DNA from: Lutimaribacter degradans
Lineage (GTDB): Bacteria; Pseudomonadota; Alphaproteobacteria; Rhodobacterales; Rhodobacteraceae
Assembly (NCBI RefSeq): GCF_023703375.1
Contig: NZ_JAMQGO010000004.1
Span: forward strand, 1-64,000
Direction of reading: 5' to 3'
DNA length: 64,000 bases
The notes below the pieces were generated by a model. That model had not been told where the DNA came from and made no database searches. It worked only from the letters and a program-made list of their open reading frames with translations. Both the position numbers and the translations under genes were made by a program. Of this stretch, positions 36,217-45,594 are shown piece by piece (within the stretch, counting starts at the first letter, position 1; every line of letters begins with the position of its first letter).

Positions 36217-36289
36217 ACCACCTCGCACGCAGGCGCGCGCCTTTAGGCAACATCCCATCCCCGCAAGGCACCGTGTGCACCGCAACGCA

Positions 36290-36318
36290 AAAAGGGCCAC
36301 CCCAAGGGTGGCCCTTTT
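36290..36318. terminator. bidirectional Rho-independent terminator
   Basis: AAAAGGGCCACCC, a three-base loop, GGGTGGCCCTTTT: a perfect 13-base stem with A- and T-rich ends on both sides. It lies between the TetR gene and rpsI, which converge on it, so it should stop transcription from both directions. Confidence 0.9.
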
Positions 36319-36340
36319 GCCGTGATCTTGCGCGAAGCGA

Positions 36341-36835
36341 TTAACGCTTGGAGAACTGGAAGCTGCGGCGAGCCTTGCGGCGGCCGTATTTCTTGCGTTC
36401 CACCACGCGGCTGTCGCGCGTCAGGAAGCCGGCGGCCTTCAGCGGGGCGCGCAGCGACGGGTCGTAGAGCTGCAGCGCCTGGCTGATGCCATGCTTGACC
36501 GCGCCGGCCTGGCCCGACAGGCCGCCGCCCTTGACGGTGGCCATCACGTCGAACTGATCTTCGACACCGGCAACCTGGAACGGCTGGCGCAGGATCATCT
36601 GCAGAACCGGACGCGCGAAATAGGCATTCATTTCCTTGCCGTTCACGGTGACCTTGCCGGAGCCGGGCTTGATCCAGACGCGGGCGACCGCGTCCTTGCG
36701 CTTGCCGGTCGAATAAGACCGGCCCAGGTCGTCGCGAACGGGCTCACGCGGGGCTTCCGCCTCGCCCTGGACGCCGGCGATATCTTCCGACACGGCGCCC
36801 TTCAGCTCTTCGAGGGAATTGATCTGATCAGCCAT
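36341..36835 (-). CDS. rpsI: 30S ribosomal protein S9
   Basis: A 164-residue S9 protein of the small ribosomal subunit. The core has [40 protein letters not shown] and the conserved C-terminal tail [17 protein letters not shown] that reaches the P-site tRNA. An acidic N-terminal extension of about 35 residues is usual in alphaproteobacteria. The start codon shares one base with the rplM stop, the standard rplM-rpsI operon. Confidence 0.97.
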   Translation of the reverse strand: MADQINSLEELKGAVSEDIAGVQGEAEAPREPVRDDLGRSYSTGKRKDAVARVWIKPGSGKVTVNGKEMNAYFARPVLQMILRQPFQVAGVEDQFDVMATVKGGGLSGQAGAVKHGISQALQLYDPSLRAPLKAAGFLTRDSRVVERKKYGRRKARRSFQFSKR

Positions 36836-37302
36836 TATTTCGCCACCCGCGTATTCTTGGAGTTCATCGATTTCACGTCCAGCACCTCGGGGCTTTGCGC
36901 CTCGTGGGGATGCTCGGCGCTGGCATAGACGCGCAGGTTGGTCATCTGCTGGCGTGCCAAGCGGTTGCCCGGCAGCATACGCTTGACCGCCTGGGTCACG
37001 ACGCGTTCGGGGTGGGCACCTTCCAGCAACTGCTCGGCGGTGCGGTTCTTGATGCCGCCGGGGTGGCCGGTGTGCCAGTAATAGGTCTTGTCGGTGCGCT
37101 TCTTGCCCGTCAGTTGCACCTTGTCGGCGTTGATGACGATCACATTGTCGCCCATGTCCATGTTGGGCGTGAAGCTCGGCTTGTGCTTACCACGCAGGCG
37201 CATGGCGACGATCGAGGCGAGACGGCCCAGAACGACGCCTTCCGCGTCGATCACGATCCACTTCTTCTCGATGTCTGCAGGCGTTGCAGAAAAGGTTTTC
37301 AT
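36835..37302 (-). CDS. rplM: 50S ribosomal protein L13
   Basis: A 155-residue L13, an early-assembly protein of the large subunit. Conserved parts are [47 protein letters not shown] and [18 protein letters not shown]. It is the first gene of the rplM-rpsI operon. The AT-rich interval before it (37303-37479) should contain the promoter and any leader site, but I did not recognise a specific one. Confidence 0.97.
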   Translation of the reverse strand: MKTFSATPADIEKKWIVIDAEGVVLGRLASIVAMRLRGKHKPSFTPNMDMGDNVIVINADKVQLTGKKRTDKTYYWHTGHPGGIKNRTAEQLLEGAHPERVVTQAVKRMLPGNRLARQQMTNLRVYASAEHPHEAQSPEVLDVKSMNSKNTRVAK

Positions 37303-37479
37303 TCAGGATCACCCTTGGTTCAAGTGTTATGGCGACGGGATGACCCCGGCACCGCATTCGGATTGCGTGGTTATATACGTCCTTGCAGCCCGGTCAAGGG
37401 CGCAACACTTGAATTTACGACGTAAAAACAATGCCTTGTGATTTAGGTATCTAAATACCCCATGATTGCGCCATGCTGA

Positions 37480-38385
37480 TCATGGCACCTTTCGGCTGCC
37501 GCGCTGCTCGCGCCAGATGATCAGCACGCCTGCCCCCACGATCAGTAAAACGCCGGGGAAAAGCGTATCCACCGGGGCTTCGCCGAAAAAGACCCAGCCG
37601 AACACGAAGGCCGTGATCAGCCCGAAATAGCCGAAAGGAGCCAGCATCGAAGGCTCGCCCATGCGATAGGCCAGCATCATGAACAGCACGCCGCTTCCGC
37701 CCAGCGTCGCCATGACAAAGATCAGCCACGCATCCAGCCAGCCCTGTATCGGCGAGAAATCGGTCGTGAACAGCGCCAGCACGATGGCCCCCACGGCCGC
37801 CGCGCCCGAGGCATAAAGATAGAGCAGCGCGTTCGATGTACCCGGCCCGAAGAACCGGACCGAGATCATCGAATACGCATAGCACAGCGCCGCGAACACA
37901 GGCAGGAGCGCATAGGGCGAAAACGCCTCGCTGCCCGGTCGCATGATCCAGAGCGCGCCGCCAAAACCGATGGCCAGCGCGGCCATGCGCCAAGGCCCCA
38001 CACGCTCGCCCAACAGCAGAACGGACAGGATGACAACGAACAGCGCATTGGTTTGCGCCAGCGCCGATACGGTCGCAAGTTCCAAAACCGCCAGCGCGCC
38101 GTAAAACAACACCTGCGCCACAGCAACAACCAGGCCACGGAAGACCGCCAAGGGCCATTTCTCGATTTTCAGGTTGGTCCCGCGAAGGCGCAGTTCGCCG
38201 GTCGCCATCAGCAACGCCAAGCTGGGAATGATGCCCAGCACGTTGCGATAGGCCGAAAGCTCCAGCGGGGAATAGCGCGCCGACAGCACCCGCACCAGAA
38301 CGCCCATCAGGTCGAAACAGGCAAAGGCCAAAAGCAATAACCCAACGGCCTTAACAGCCTGCCCCTGATCGCGCGCCAACGTCAT
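37480..38385 (-). CDS. EamA-family (DMT) membrane transporter
   Basis: A 301-residue, ten-helix protein with two EamA repeats: VRVLSARYSPLELSAYRN after the first helix, then ALFVVILSVLLLGERVGPWRM, and in the second half PFGYFGLITAFVFGWVFFGE with PVDTLFPGVLLIVGAGVLI. It looks like a metabolite exporter; no substrate can be named. ATG at 38385 is preferred over the upstream TTG. It reads away from speD with 227 bases between. Confidence 0.85.
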   Translation of the reverse strand: MTLARDQGQAVKAVGLLLLAFACFDLMGVLVRVLSARYSPLELSAYRNVLGIIPSLALLMATGELRLRGTNLKIEKWPLAVFRGLVVAVAQVLFYGALAVLELATVSALAQTNALFVVILSVLLLGERVGPWRMAALAIGFGGALWIMRPGSEAFSPYALLPVFAALCYAYSMISVRFFGPGTSNALLYLYASGAAAVGAIVLALFTTDFSPIQGWLDAWLIFVMATLGGSGVLFMMLAYRMGEPSMLAPFGYFGLITAFVFGWVFFGEAPVDTLFPGVLLIVGAGVLIIWREQRGSRKVP

Positions 38386-38612
38386 GGCCCCATCAAATGC
38401 CAATGCCGCGAAAGCACAAGCAACCGCCGCTTTCGTGACGTAACGGAACAGAACGAAGATTTTCTCACCGCGCCGGGCAGAAAATCCTTGAACGACTCAA
38501 GGCAAACCCATAATTGCCCCTCACTTTCGGACCCGATCCCAACCCGTGATGACTTCCCGGGGGGCGCTAAGGGAACGACTGGAACGCACTGCTGGCTTGA
38601 AGGAGGCACGTC

Positions 38613-39122
38613 ATGAAAGACGTAAACCTCTTCCAACTGGGGTACGGTCTGGAGACAGGCGCCCAAGAGGAAGACACCGCACGGGGTCCAGTCCCTGCAT
38701 GTGATCGCGACGTATTCGACGATACCCGCGACGATCATTTCATCCGCGACGAGGCCGGCGTTTTCGCCGGGACGCACCTGATCATCGAGGTGGTGAAGGG
38801 AACCGGCCTTGATGACGAGGCGCGCATCCAGCAGGCGTTCCGCGATTGCGTCGGCACCTGCGGCGCGACGCTGCTGCATATCCATACGCACAAGTTCTCG
38901 CCCCAGGGCGTCAGCGGCGTGGCGGTACTGGCCGAAAGCCACATCTCGGTGCACACTTGGCCCGAGATCGGGTATGGTGCCTTTGACGTGTTCATGTGCG
39001 GCGACGCGAAACCGTGGCTGGCCGTCGATGTTCTGGCGCGGGCCTTTAACACCTCCGATGTGCGCGTGCGCGAATTGCGCCGCGGCGAGGGTGTCGTGTC
39101 CGAGGCGGGGATCAGCCCATGA
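38613..39122 (+). CDS. speD: S-adenosylmethionine decarboxylase
   Basis: A 169-residue bacterial AdoMetDC proenzyme that makes decarboxylated SAM for spermidine synthesis. Self-cleavage at the serine of ESHISVHTWPE yields the pyruvoyl cofactor; the cysteine and histidine of the active site are in CGATLLHIHTHKF. An N-terminal part of about 45 residues precedes the core and is longer than in most class 1B enzymes. AAGGAGG precedes the ATG. It overlaps speE by four bases (ATGA). Confidence 0.93.
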   Translation: MKDVNLFQLGYGLETGAQEEDTARGPVPACDRDVFDDTRDDHFIRDEAGVFAGTHLIIEVVKGTGLDDEARIQQAFRDCVGTCGATLLHIHTHKFSPQGVSGVAVLAESHISVHTWPEIGYGAFDVFMCGDAKPWLAVDVLARAFNTSDVRVRELRRGEGVVSEAGISP

Positions 39123-39964
39123 GCGACTGGTCAACCGAGAAACTGCACGCCGACTATGCCCAGTCCTTGCGCATCGACAGGCTGCTTTACGACAGCGAAA
39201 CGGCCCACCAGCGGCTGCGCGTCTTTCAGAACCCGACCTTTGGCCGGGTTCTGACCCTCGACGACGTGGTGCAGACCACCGAGGGCGACAACGCCATCTA
39301 CCACGAGATGCTGACCCACGTGCCGATCCTGGCGCACGGGGCCGCAAGCCGGGTCTGCATCGTGGGGGGCGGCGATGGCGGGATGGCACGCGAAGTGCTC
39401 AAACATGCCAGCGTAACCCATGTCACGATGGTCGAGATCGACGCGGGCGTGGTTGAATTCTCGCGGCAGTATCTTCCCGCGCTCAGCAACGGCGCCTTCG
39501 ACGATCCGCGCCTGAACCTCGTGATTGCCGATGGCGCGGCCTTCATGCGCGACACCGATGGCGGGTTCGATGTCATCATCGTGGATTCCACCGATCCGAT
39601 CGGCCCGGGCGAGGTTCTGTTTACCGACAGTTTCTACGGCCAAGCCAAGCGTGCCCTGGCCCAGAACGGTATCTTGGTAACCCAAAACGGCGTGCCCTTC
39701 CTGCAACCCGACGAGTTGAGAAACACGATGCGGGCTTTCAGCGCGCTGTTCGCCGATGCCACCTGCTATACCGCCACGATCCCCACCTACGCGGGCGGGC
39801 CGATGGCCTTTGGCTGGGGCACCGATGGCGCTGCACGAAGCACGCCCCTCGACGTGCTGGAAGGCCGCTTTGCCGACGCCGCGCTTGACCCTTTCTACTA
39901 CACCCCCGCGGTGCACCGCGCGGCCTTTGCCCTGCCCGGCTACATCGCGCGGTTGCTGGGCTGA
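39119..39964 (+). CDS. speE: spermidine synthase
   Basis: A 281-residue aminopropyltransferase that transfers the aminopropyl group of decarboxylated SAM to putrescine. The Rossmann core shows CIVGGGDGGMAREVLKH, VEIDAGVVEFSRQYLP and the conserved DVIIVDSTDPIGPGEVLFT. The N-terminal strand domain (TLDDVVQTTEGDNAIYHEM) is complete. Its ATG overlaps the speD stop, so both products come from one transcript. Confidence 0.95.
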   Translation: MSDWSTEKLHADYAQSLRIDRLLYDSETAHQRLRVFQNPTFGRVLTLDDVVQTTEGDNAIYHEMLTHVPILAHGAASRVCIVGGGDGGMAREVLKHASVTHVTMVEIDAGVVEFSRQYLPALSNGAFDDPRLNLVIADGAAFMRDTDGGFDVIIVDSTDPIGPGEVLFTDSFYGQAKRALAQNGILVTQNGVPFLQPDELRNTMRAFSALFADATCYTATIPTYAGGPMAFGWGTDGAARSTPLDVLEGRFADAALDPFYYTPAVHRAAFALPGYIARLLG

Positions 39965-40083
39965 AACAGCGCGGTTTCACGCGTTCCTGCACAGGTGCCA
40001 CGGTCTTCATCGCACCCGGCAAACGCGGGCGGGGTGAGGCCGCAGGCCAATGGAGTTTCGCGCGCCTTTACGGGCGCCTCCGG

Positions 40084-40503
40084 TCAACCTGGCGGAATCG
40101 AATAGGTCATCGACGCGCGCGCCACCGGCTGGTCCATCCCGTCCGAAACCATCAGAACATCCCCCACCGCCAGCACGCGCCCCAGCTTGAGCAACCGGCA
40201 TTTCGCCACGATATCCTTGCCCGCCGCGGGTTTGCGCATGAAATCTATGCTGCCATTCGTTGTCACCGCCAGCCCCTGCGGCCCGATCATCGCCAGCACG
40301 GCAAGATAGATCGCGCAATCCGCGAGGCTGAACATCGACGGCCCCGAAACGGTTCCACCAGGGCGCAGGTGCCGCTCTTCGACCTGCAGGCGCAGGTCTA
40401 TCTCCATCTGCGCCAGCCGGTCGATCGCGAAATCCGCGGCCACCTGGGGAAACTCGGCAGCCATGAAGGCGCCCAATTCCTCGACAGTCATCTTCAGTGT
40501 CAT
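40084..40503 (-). CDS. PaaI-type hotdog-fold thioesterase
   Basis: A 139-residue thioesterase of the PaaI/4HBT hotdog fold. The central helix region HLRPGGTVSGPSMFSLADCAIYLAVL and the strand GSIDFMRKPAAGKDIVAKC fit the family; the catalytic Asp is expected in SLADC. GGAGGACAAG precedes the start. It diverges from an enoyl-CoA hydratase with 57 bases between starts, which suggests a shared role in trimming acyl-CoA. Confidence 0.82.
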   Translation of the reverse strand: MTLKMTVEELGAFMAAEFPQVAADFAIDRLAQMEIDLRLQVEERHLRPGGTVSGPSMFSLADCAIYLAVLAMIGPQGLAVTTNGSIDFMRKPAAGKDIVAKCRLLKLGRVLAVGDVLMVSDGMDQPVARASMTYSIPPG

Positions 40504-40560
40504 CTTGTCCTCCGTCCCGTCCCGGGACTAGAGTTGGCCTGAATTGGAGGAGAGAACAAG

Positions 40561-41346
40561 ATGGCCCTGCTTGAACGTAACGACACGAACGCCGTCGCCA
40601 CCCTGACGATGAACGCGCCGGAAAAGCTCAACGCGCTCAGCGACGGGATGCTTGCCGCGCTGCAAGATGAATTCGGCCGCCTTATGGACGACACCGAAAT
40701 CCGCGCCGTGGTGATCAAGGGCGCGGGCAAGGCATTTTGCGCAGGTCACGACCTGAAGGAAATGACCGCCGGTCGCCAGGCCGAGGATGGCGGCAAGGCC
40801 TATTTCAAGGATCTGTTCGATCGCTGCGCAACGATGATGACCACCATCCGAAAATTGCCGCAGCCGGTGATTGCCCAACCCCACGGCATCGCCACCGCCG
40901 CCGGGTGTCAACTGGTCGCCAGTTGCGACATGGCCGTGGCCGCCGAAGGCACGAAATTCGGCGTGAACGGGGTAAATATCGGGCTGTTCTGCTCGACTCC
41001 GATGGTGGCGCTCAGCCGCAACATCCCGCGCAAACAGGCTTTCGAAATGCTGACAACCGGGCAGTTCATCTCTGCCGAGCGGGCCGAGGCGCTGGGGCTG
41101 GTCAACCGCGTGGTCCCGCATGACCAGCTTGATGCAGCCACGCAAGAGCTGGCCGAAACCGTCGCCGCGAAACTGGGCGCGGCGGTCAAGATCGGCAAGG
41201 AAGCTTTTTATAGCCAGATCGAGATGAGCGTGGATGACGCCTATGAATACACTGGCGACGTGATGGTGCAGAACATGCTCTATCGCGACACCGCCGAAGG
41301 CATCGCCGCGTTCCTCGAAAAGCGCCCCCCCGATTGGCAGCATTAA
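40561..41346 (+). CDS. enoyl-CoA hydratase/isomerase family protein
   Basis: A 261-residue crotonase-fold enzyme. CAGHDLKEMTAG is the oxyanion-hole region, and PHGIATAAGCQLVASCDMAVA is the second conserved block; the typical C-terminal helix end FLEKRPPDW is present. A GGAGGAGAG site lies upstream of the ATG. The substrate is unknown; related roseobacter proteins serve in fatty-acid, aromatic or methylthioacryloyl-CoA pathways, so a hydratase label is all that can be given. Divergent from a thioesterase. Confidence 0.87.
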   Translation: MALLERNDTNAVATLTMNAPEKLNALSDGMLAALQDEFGRLMDDTEIRAVVIKGAGKAFCAGHDLKEMTAGRQAEDGGKAYFKDLFDRCATMMTTIRKLPQPVIAQPHGIATAAGCQLVASCDMAVAAEGTKFGVNGVNIGLFCSTPMVALSRNIPRKQAFEMLTTGQFISAERAEALGLVNRVVPHDQLDAATQELAETVAAKLGAAVKIGKEAFYSQIEMSVDDAYEYTGDVMVQNMLYRDTAEGIAAFLEKRPPDWQH

Positions 41347-41652
41347 CACTTGCGGCGCGGGCCAATGTTTCCATTTCCGCGCCGCATTATTTCCGGGTTT
41401 GCCCATTTTCGGCCCCAATGCCCGGTGTTAGGGTAAAATCAAGGGTTCGGTTTTCATCCTCGGGCCTTGGTGTACGTGCGTGCGTGGGTTATTGTCGGGT
41501 TTTCCGGTTTTCTGTCTCTCCGCGCCAGCCTCTCACTGGCGGCCGATGCGCTCCGGGCACTAACCCACGCTGACTTTCCCGCCAAAGCCGACGCCTTGCC
41601 AAGGTGCCACCAAACCCTTTCCAAATGCCGCCCGATCCCCTAGATGCAGGCC
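41347..41652. other. 306-base gene-free stretch before trmFO
   Basis: No supported coding frame, structural RNA or strong terminator was seen between the hydratase stop and trmFO. It must hold the trmFO promoter. The short frames that cross it lack ribosome sites. Confidence 0.4.
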
Positions 41653-43008
41653 ATGGACAAGACATTGCATATCGTCGGCGGCGGCATGGCCGGTTCCGAG
41701 GCCGCCTGGCAGGCCGCGCAAGCGGGCGTGGACGTTGTGATTCACGAAATGCGCCCAAAGGTTGAGACCTTCGCCCATCGCACGGGCAACCTGGCGGAAA
41801 TGGTCTGTTCCAACTCGTTTCGCTCGGACGACGACGAACAGAACGCCGTGGGCCTGCTGCATTGGGAAATGCGCCGGGCGGGTGGCCTGATCATGGAGAT
41901 GGCGCAACGCCACCGCCTGCCCGCCGGCGGGGCTCTGGCCGTCGACCGTGATACCTTTTCCCAAGACGTGACCGCCGCGCTGGCCGCGATGCCCAATGTC
42001 AGCGTCAGCCACGAGGAAATCACCGACCTGCCTGACCAGGGCCACTGGATCATCGCCACCGGGCCACTGACATCGGGTACGCTGGGTCAGGCCATCGCGC
42101 GCGAAACCGGCGCCGAGCGCCTGGCCTTTTTCGATGCCATCGCCCCTATCGTCTATGCCGACAGCATCGACATGAGCGTGGCCTGGGCGCAATCGCGCTA
42201 TGACAAGGGCGAAACCGAGGCCGAGCAAAAGGCCTATCTCAACTGCCCGATGACAAAACCCCAGTACGACGCCTTCATCGACGCGCTGCTGGCGGCCGAC
42301 AAGACCGAGTTTCACGAGGGCGAAACCGCCGGCTATTTCGACGGTTGCCTGCCGATCGAGGTGATGGCCGAACGCGGCCGCGAAACCCTGCGCCACGGGC
42401 CGATGAAACCCGTGGGCCTGACCAACTCGCACACCCCCACCGAAAAACCCCACGCGGTGGTGCAGTTGCGCCGCGACAATGCGCTGGGAACGCTTTTCAA
42501 CATCGTGGGCTTCCAGACCAAGATGAAATACGGCGCGCAAACCGATGTGTTCCGCATGATTCCCGGTCTTGAAAACGCGCGTTTCGCACGGCTGGGCGGC
42601 ATCCATCGCAACACGTTCATCAACTCGCCCACGCTGCTAGATGCGGAAATGCGCCTGAAATCACGGCCCAATATCCGCTTTGCCGGCCAGATCACCGGGG
42701 TCGAGGGCTACGTCGAATCCTCTGCCATGGGCCTTTTGGCCGGTCGCATGGCCGCTGCCGAGATATTGGGCCGGCCCCTGCCCGCGGTCCCGCAAGACAC
42801 GGCGATGGGCGCGCTGATTCACCACATCACCGGCGGGGCCGAGGCCAAGACCTTCCAGCCGATGAACGTGAATTTCGGCCTGTTCCGCCCGGTGGACGGG
42901 CTCAAGGGCGGCCGGCGCGGCCGCAAGGATCGGTACAAGGCCTATACAGATCGCGCCAAGGCGGCATGGGAGGCCTGGCTGACCAGCGCAGCACTGGACG
43001 CGGCCTGA
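41653..43008 (+). CDS. trmFO: methylenetetrahydrofolate-tRNA (uracil-5-)-methyltransferase TrmFO
   Basis: A 451-residue flavoprotein that methylates uridine 54 of tRNA with methylene-tetrahydrofolate as carbon donor. The FAD motif [15 protein letters not shown] is at the start, [19 protein letters not shown] is the family block with a conserved cysteine, and [15 protein letters not shown] holds the other reactive cysteine; [10 protein letters not shown] is near the end. ATG at 41653 is preferred to one three codons earlier because family members begin just before the FAD motif; both lack a strong ribosome site. Confidence 0.93.
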   Translation: MDKTLHIVGGGMAGSEAAWQAAQAGVDVVIHEMRPKVETFAHRTGNLAEMVCSNSFRSDDDEQNAVGLLHWEMRRAGGLIMEMAQRHRLPAGGALAVDRDTFSQDVTAALAAMPNVSVSHEEITDLPDQGHWIIATGPLTSGTLGQAIARETGAERLAFFDAIAPIVYADSIDMSVAWAQSRYDKGETEAEQKAYLNCPMTKPQYDAFIDALLAADKTEFHEGETAGYFDGCLPIEVMAERGRETLRHGPMKPVGLTNSHTPTEKPHAVVQLRRDNALGTLFNIVGFQTKMKYGAQTDVFRMIPGLENARFARLGGIHRNTFINSPTLLDAEMRLKSRPNIRFAGQITGVEGYVESSAMGLLAGRMAAAEILGRPLPAVPQDTAMGALIHHITGGAEAKTFQPMNVNFGLFRPVDGLKGGRRGRKDRYKAYTDRAKAAWEAWLTSAALDAA

Positions 43009-43030
43009 CCCCTGCGCTTATGTTGCGCGC

Positions 43031-43645
43031 ATGACTGATACATTCCTGAACCAAGCCTATTCCCTGTCCGAAGGCGGGGATTCCCGAAAACTATATGCCG
43101 AGTGGGCCGAAAGCTACGAGGCAGACCTTGCCACCAACGGCTATGCCACGCCGCTGCGTCTTGCCCGTGCGCTCGCGCGATTCGCGCCCGACCCGGCACA
43201 CCCACTGCTCGATTACGGATGCGGCACCGGGCTATCCGGCGTGGCCTTTGAAAAGGCCGGTTTTTCCACCGTCGACGGCATCGACGTGTCGCCCGAGATG
43301 CTTGATATCGCGAAGGCCAAGGAGACCTATCGCAGCACGATCCTGGCCGACCCGGACGCGCCACCACCGGTGACAGCGGAACATTATCCGATGATCGCCG
43401 CGGTCGGCGTGATCGGCGCCGGCGCGGCACCTCTGCCGTTGTTCGACGAATTGATGCACCTGTTGCCGAAGGGCGGATTGTTCGCCTTCTCGTTCAATGA
43501 CCACACGCTTGAACACCCCGAGTTCGAAGGCAAGGTGAACGAATGGGTCGATCCGGCCGCCGCACGGCTGCTGTTTCGCGAACATGGCCCGCACCTGCCC
43601 GGAAAAGACCTGGGCGCCATCGTCTACGTGCTTGAACGACTTTGA
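43031..43645 (+). CDS. class I SAM-dependent methyltransferase
   Basis: A 204-residue methyltransferase. SAM-binding motif I is LLDYGCGTGLSGVAFEKAGF and motif II is VDGIDVSPEMLDIAK; LKG-type post-motif sequence is seen in HLLPKGGLFAFSFNDH. It resembles the UbiE/TPMT-like group. The end overlaps the start of gluQ by three bases, so both are in one transcript. Acceptor unknown. Confidence 0.85.
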   Translation: MTDTFLNQAYSLSEGGDSRKLYAEWAESYEADLATNGYATPLRLARALARFAPDPAHPLLDYGCGTGLSGVAFEKAGFSTVDGIDVSPEMLDIAKAKETYRSTILADPDAPPPVTAEHYPMIAAVGVIGAGAAPLPLFDELMHLLPKGGLFAFSFNDHTLEHPEFEGKVNEWVDPAAARLLFREHGPHLPGKDLGAIVYVLERL

Positions 43646-44538
43646 CGATCCGCACCCGCTTTGCCCCCTCGCCCACCGGGCCGCTGCATCTGGGCCACGC
43701 CTATTCGGCGATCCTAGCGCATGACATGGCGCGCGCGGCGGGGGGGCAGTTCCTGCTCCGGATCGAGGATATCGACCAGGCCCGCGCGAAACCGGAATGG
43801 GAACACCAGATCTACGACGATCTGCGCTGGCTCGGGCTGTCATGGGACGGGCCTGTGATGCGGCAATCCGAAAGGATGGCCGCCTATGATTCCGCGCTCG
43901 ACAGGCTTTGGAGGCGCGGCCTGCTCTACCCCTGCACCTGCTCACGCCGCGACATCGCCGATGCGCTTTCAGCCCCGCAAGAAGGCACAAGCCCGGCCAT
44001 CGGGCCCGATGGCCCCGTCTATCCCGGCACTTGCCGCCCCGACGCGCCAACCGGCCATCCAGCGCGACCCCGCCCCAAAACTCACCACCTGCGCCTCGAC
44101 ATCGCGGCGGCCTGCCTCGCCAGTCTCAACGATAGCCCCGGCGCCGCCGACAATGGCAGCGGCCTTGCATTCATGGAAACCGGCGCCGCCCATGCCGGGC
44201 CGGTCAGCACCTCGTGCCACGCATACGAAACGCAGGTCGGCGACATCGTCCTGTCGCGCCGCGATTTCGGCACGTCCTACCACTTGTCGGTCGTTCTAGA
44301 CGATGCGGCCCAGGGCATCACCCATGTCACGCGTGGCGACGACCTGTTCGACGCGACGCGCATCCACGTGTTGCTGGAATCACTCCTGGGCCTGCCCACG
44401 CCGATCTACCATCACCACCCGCTTATCCGCGACGAGACCGGCAAACGCCTGGCCAAGCGCGACGACGCGCGCGCCATCGCCAGGTACCGGGCCGACGGCG
44501 CCAGCCCGAATGATATCCGCCGCATGGTCGGGCTCTGA
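43642..44538 (+). CDS. gluQ: glutamyl-Q tRNA(Asp) synthetase
   Basis: A 298-residue shortened glutamyl-tRNA synthetase paralog that loads glutamate onto queuosine 34 of tRNA-Asp. RFAPSPTGPLHLGHAYSAIL has the HIGH-type motif (HLGH); zinc ligands appear in YPCTCSRRD and YPGTCRP; the KMSKS-type loop is KRLAKRDD. It lacks the anticodon-binding half, as expected. The start is an unusual TTG inside a TTGA overlap with the methyltransferase stop; no later ATG keeps the N-terminal motif, which makes the TTG necessary. Confidence 0.9.
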   Translation: MTIRTRFAPSPTGPLHLGHAYSAILAHDMARAAGGQFLLRIEDIDQARAKPEWEHQIYDDLRWLGLSWDGPVMRQSERMAAYDSALDRLWRRGLLYPCTCSRRDIADALSAPQEGTSPAIGPDGPVYPGTCRPDAPTGHPARPRPKTHHLRLDIAAACLASLNDSPGAADNGSGLAFMETGAAHAGPVSTSCHAYETQVGDIVLSRRDFGTSYHLSVVLDDAAQGITHVTRGDDLFDATRIHVLLESLLGLPTPIYHHHPLIRDETGKRLAKRDDARAIARYRADGASPNDIRRMVGL

Positions 44539-44540
44539 TC

Positions 44541-44600
44541 TTCCTCTTGCCGCAAATACCCTGGGGGAGGCGCGCAACGCGCGCCGGGGGCAGCGCCCCC
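44541..44600. repeat. GC-rich palindromic intergenic repeat typical of Rhodobacterales
   Basis: Right after gluQ lies TTCCTCTTGCCGCAAATACC followed by GGGGGAGG, a GCGCGCAACGCGCGC inverted repeat and GGGGGCAGCGCCCCC. I recall blocks of this build as dispersed intergenic elements in roseobacters. It may fold as two hairpins and act as a terminator. Only one copy is seen in this window. Confidence 0.5.
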
Positions 44601-44661
44601 ATGCGCCCGAGGCCCCGCCAGGGGTCGAGATGAAAAGCGTCGCGTCAGCGACACATCCGGA

Positions 44662-45021
44662 TCACGCCTCCGGGCCCATGATCTCCACCTCTTTTCCATC
44701 CCGCACCGCCGTGTAGAAACAGCTGCGCCGGTTCGTGTGGCAGGCCGGGCCCGTCTGGCGCACCTGCACCAAAAGGCAATCGCGGTCGCAATCGACACGC
44801 AGTTCCACCAGGTCCTGAACATGGCCCGAGCTTTCGCCCTTGACCCAGAACGCCTGCCGCGAACGGCTCCAATAGGTCACCCGCCCCGACTCGAGCGTGC
44901 GCGCAACCGCTTGTGCGTTCATCCAGGCCATCATCAGAACCTCGCCGCTCTCGGCATCCTGCGCGATGGCCGGGATCAGGCCGCGATCATCATATTTCAG
45001 CGAGTCCGGGGTAAACTGCAT
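44662..45021 (-). CDS. hisI: phosphoribosyl-AMP cyclohydrolase
   Basis: A 119-residue enzyme for the third step of histidine synthesis, opening the adenine ring of PR-AMP. The zinc and catalytic sites are visible: VLMMAWMNAQAVARTLESGR, YWSRSRQAFWVKGESSGHVQ, DCDRDCLLVQV and GPACHTNRRSCFYT. It is the separate monofunctional type, not fused to HisE. AAGGAAAAACC precedes the start. Reads away from the Fe-S scaffold gene with 65 bases between. Confidence 0.95.
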   Translation of the reverse strand: MQFTPDSLKYDDRGLIPAIAQDAESGEVLMMAWMNAQAVARTLESGRVTYWSRSRQAFWVKGESSGHVQDLVELRVDCDRDCLLVQVRQTGPACHTNRRSCFYTAVRDGKEVEIMGPEA

Positions 45022-45086
45022 GGTTTTTCCTTTGGCATTGAATGGCGTCGCACCTATCTATGGGGTCAAGAGACGAAGGAAAAGCC

Positions 45087-45539
45087 ATGCCCGCCGAAAC
45101 CGACCTTATCAAGCTATACTCCGGCCGCATCCTCGAACTGGCCGCCGACATCCCGCATCACGAACGGCTTTCGGCGCCGCAAGCGACCGTGCGCAAACGG
45201 TCTCCGCTATGTGGCTCGACCGTGACGGTCGATGTCGCGGTCGAAGATGGCAAGATCGCCGAATTCGGCCAGGACGTGAAAGCCTGCGCATTGGGCCAGG
45301 CGGCGGCCGCCGTGGTCGGCGGGGCCGTGATCGGCGCCACCCGCGCCCAGGTCGAACAGGCGCGCGATGCCCTGCGCGAGATGCTGGTCAATGATGGCCC
45401 CACGCCGCCTGCCCCCTTCGACGGGTTCGAGGTGCTGCGCCCCGCGCGCGCCTACAAGAATCGTCACGCCTCTATACTGTTGTCGATCGACGCCACCGCC
45501 GAAGCGATGGCCGAGGCCGAGGCGACACAGACTGCCTGA
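45087..45539 (+). CDS. iron-sulfur cluster scaffold protein, NifU/IscU-like, third Cys replaced
   Basis: A 150-residue protein of the IscU/SufU scaffold fold. Two of the three expected cysteines are present with the right spacing, C42 in SPLCGSTV and C68 in KACALGQAAA; at the third position the motif reads ARAYKNRHASILL, so H127 stands where IscU/SufU have cysteine. An insertion between the second and third positions resembles SufU. AAGGA lies before the ATG at 45087; a start 45 bases upstream is not supported. It may hold or transfer a cluster or act as an accessory factor; the exact role is open. Confidence 0.8.
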   Translation: MPAETDLIKLYSGRILELAADIPHHERLSAPQATVRKRSPLCGSTVTVDVAVEDGKIAEFGQDVKACALGQAAAAVVGGAVIGATRAQVEQARDALREMLVNDGPTPPAPFDGFEVLRPARAYKNRHASILLSIDATAEAMAEAEATQTA

Positions 45540-45558
45540 CCCCGATACACCGGCAGAC

Positions 45559-45594
45559 AAAAAAAACCGCCGCTCGTCGGAAAGACGGCGGCGG
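45559..45594 (-). terminator. Rho-independent terminator on the minus strand
   Basis: On the minus strand a GC stem (arms CCGCCGCTCGTC and GACGGCGGCGG with one bulge, five-base loop) is followed by eight T. It ends the transcript coming from the small membrane protein and the 6S-like RNA. It also lies just after the Fe-S scaffold gene of the other strand. Confidence 0.85.

Noticed and set aside
41347..41652. tRNA or small RNA in the gap before trmFO
   Set aside because: No cloverleaf, no T-loop motif and no hairpin with T-run could be found.
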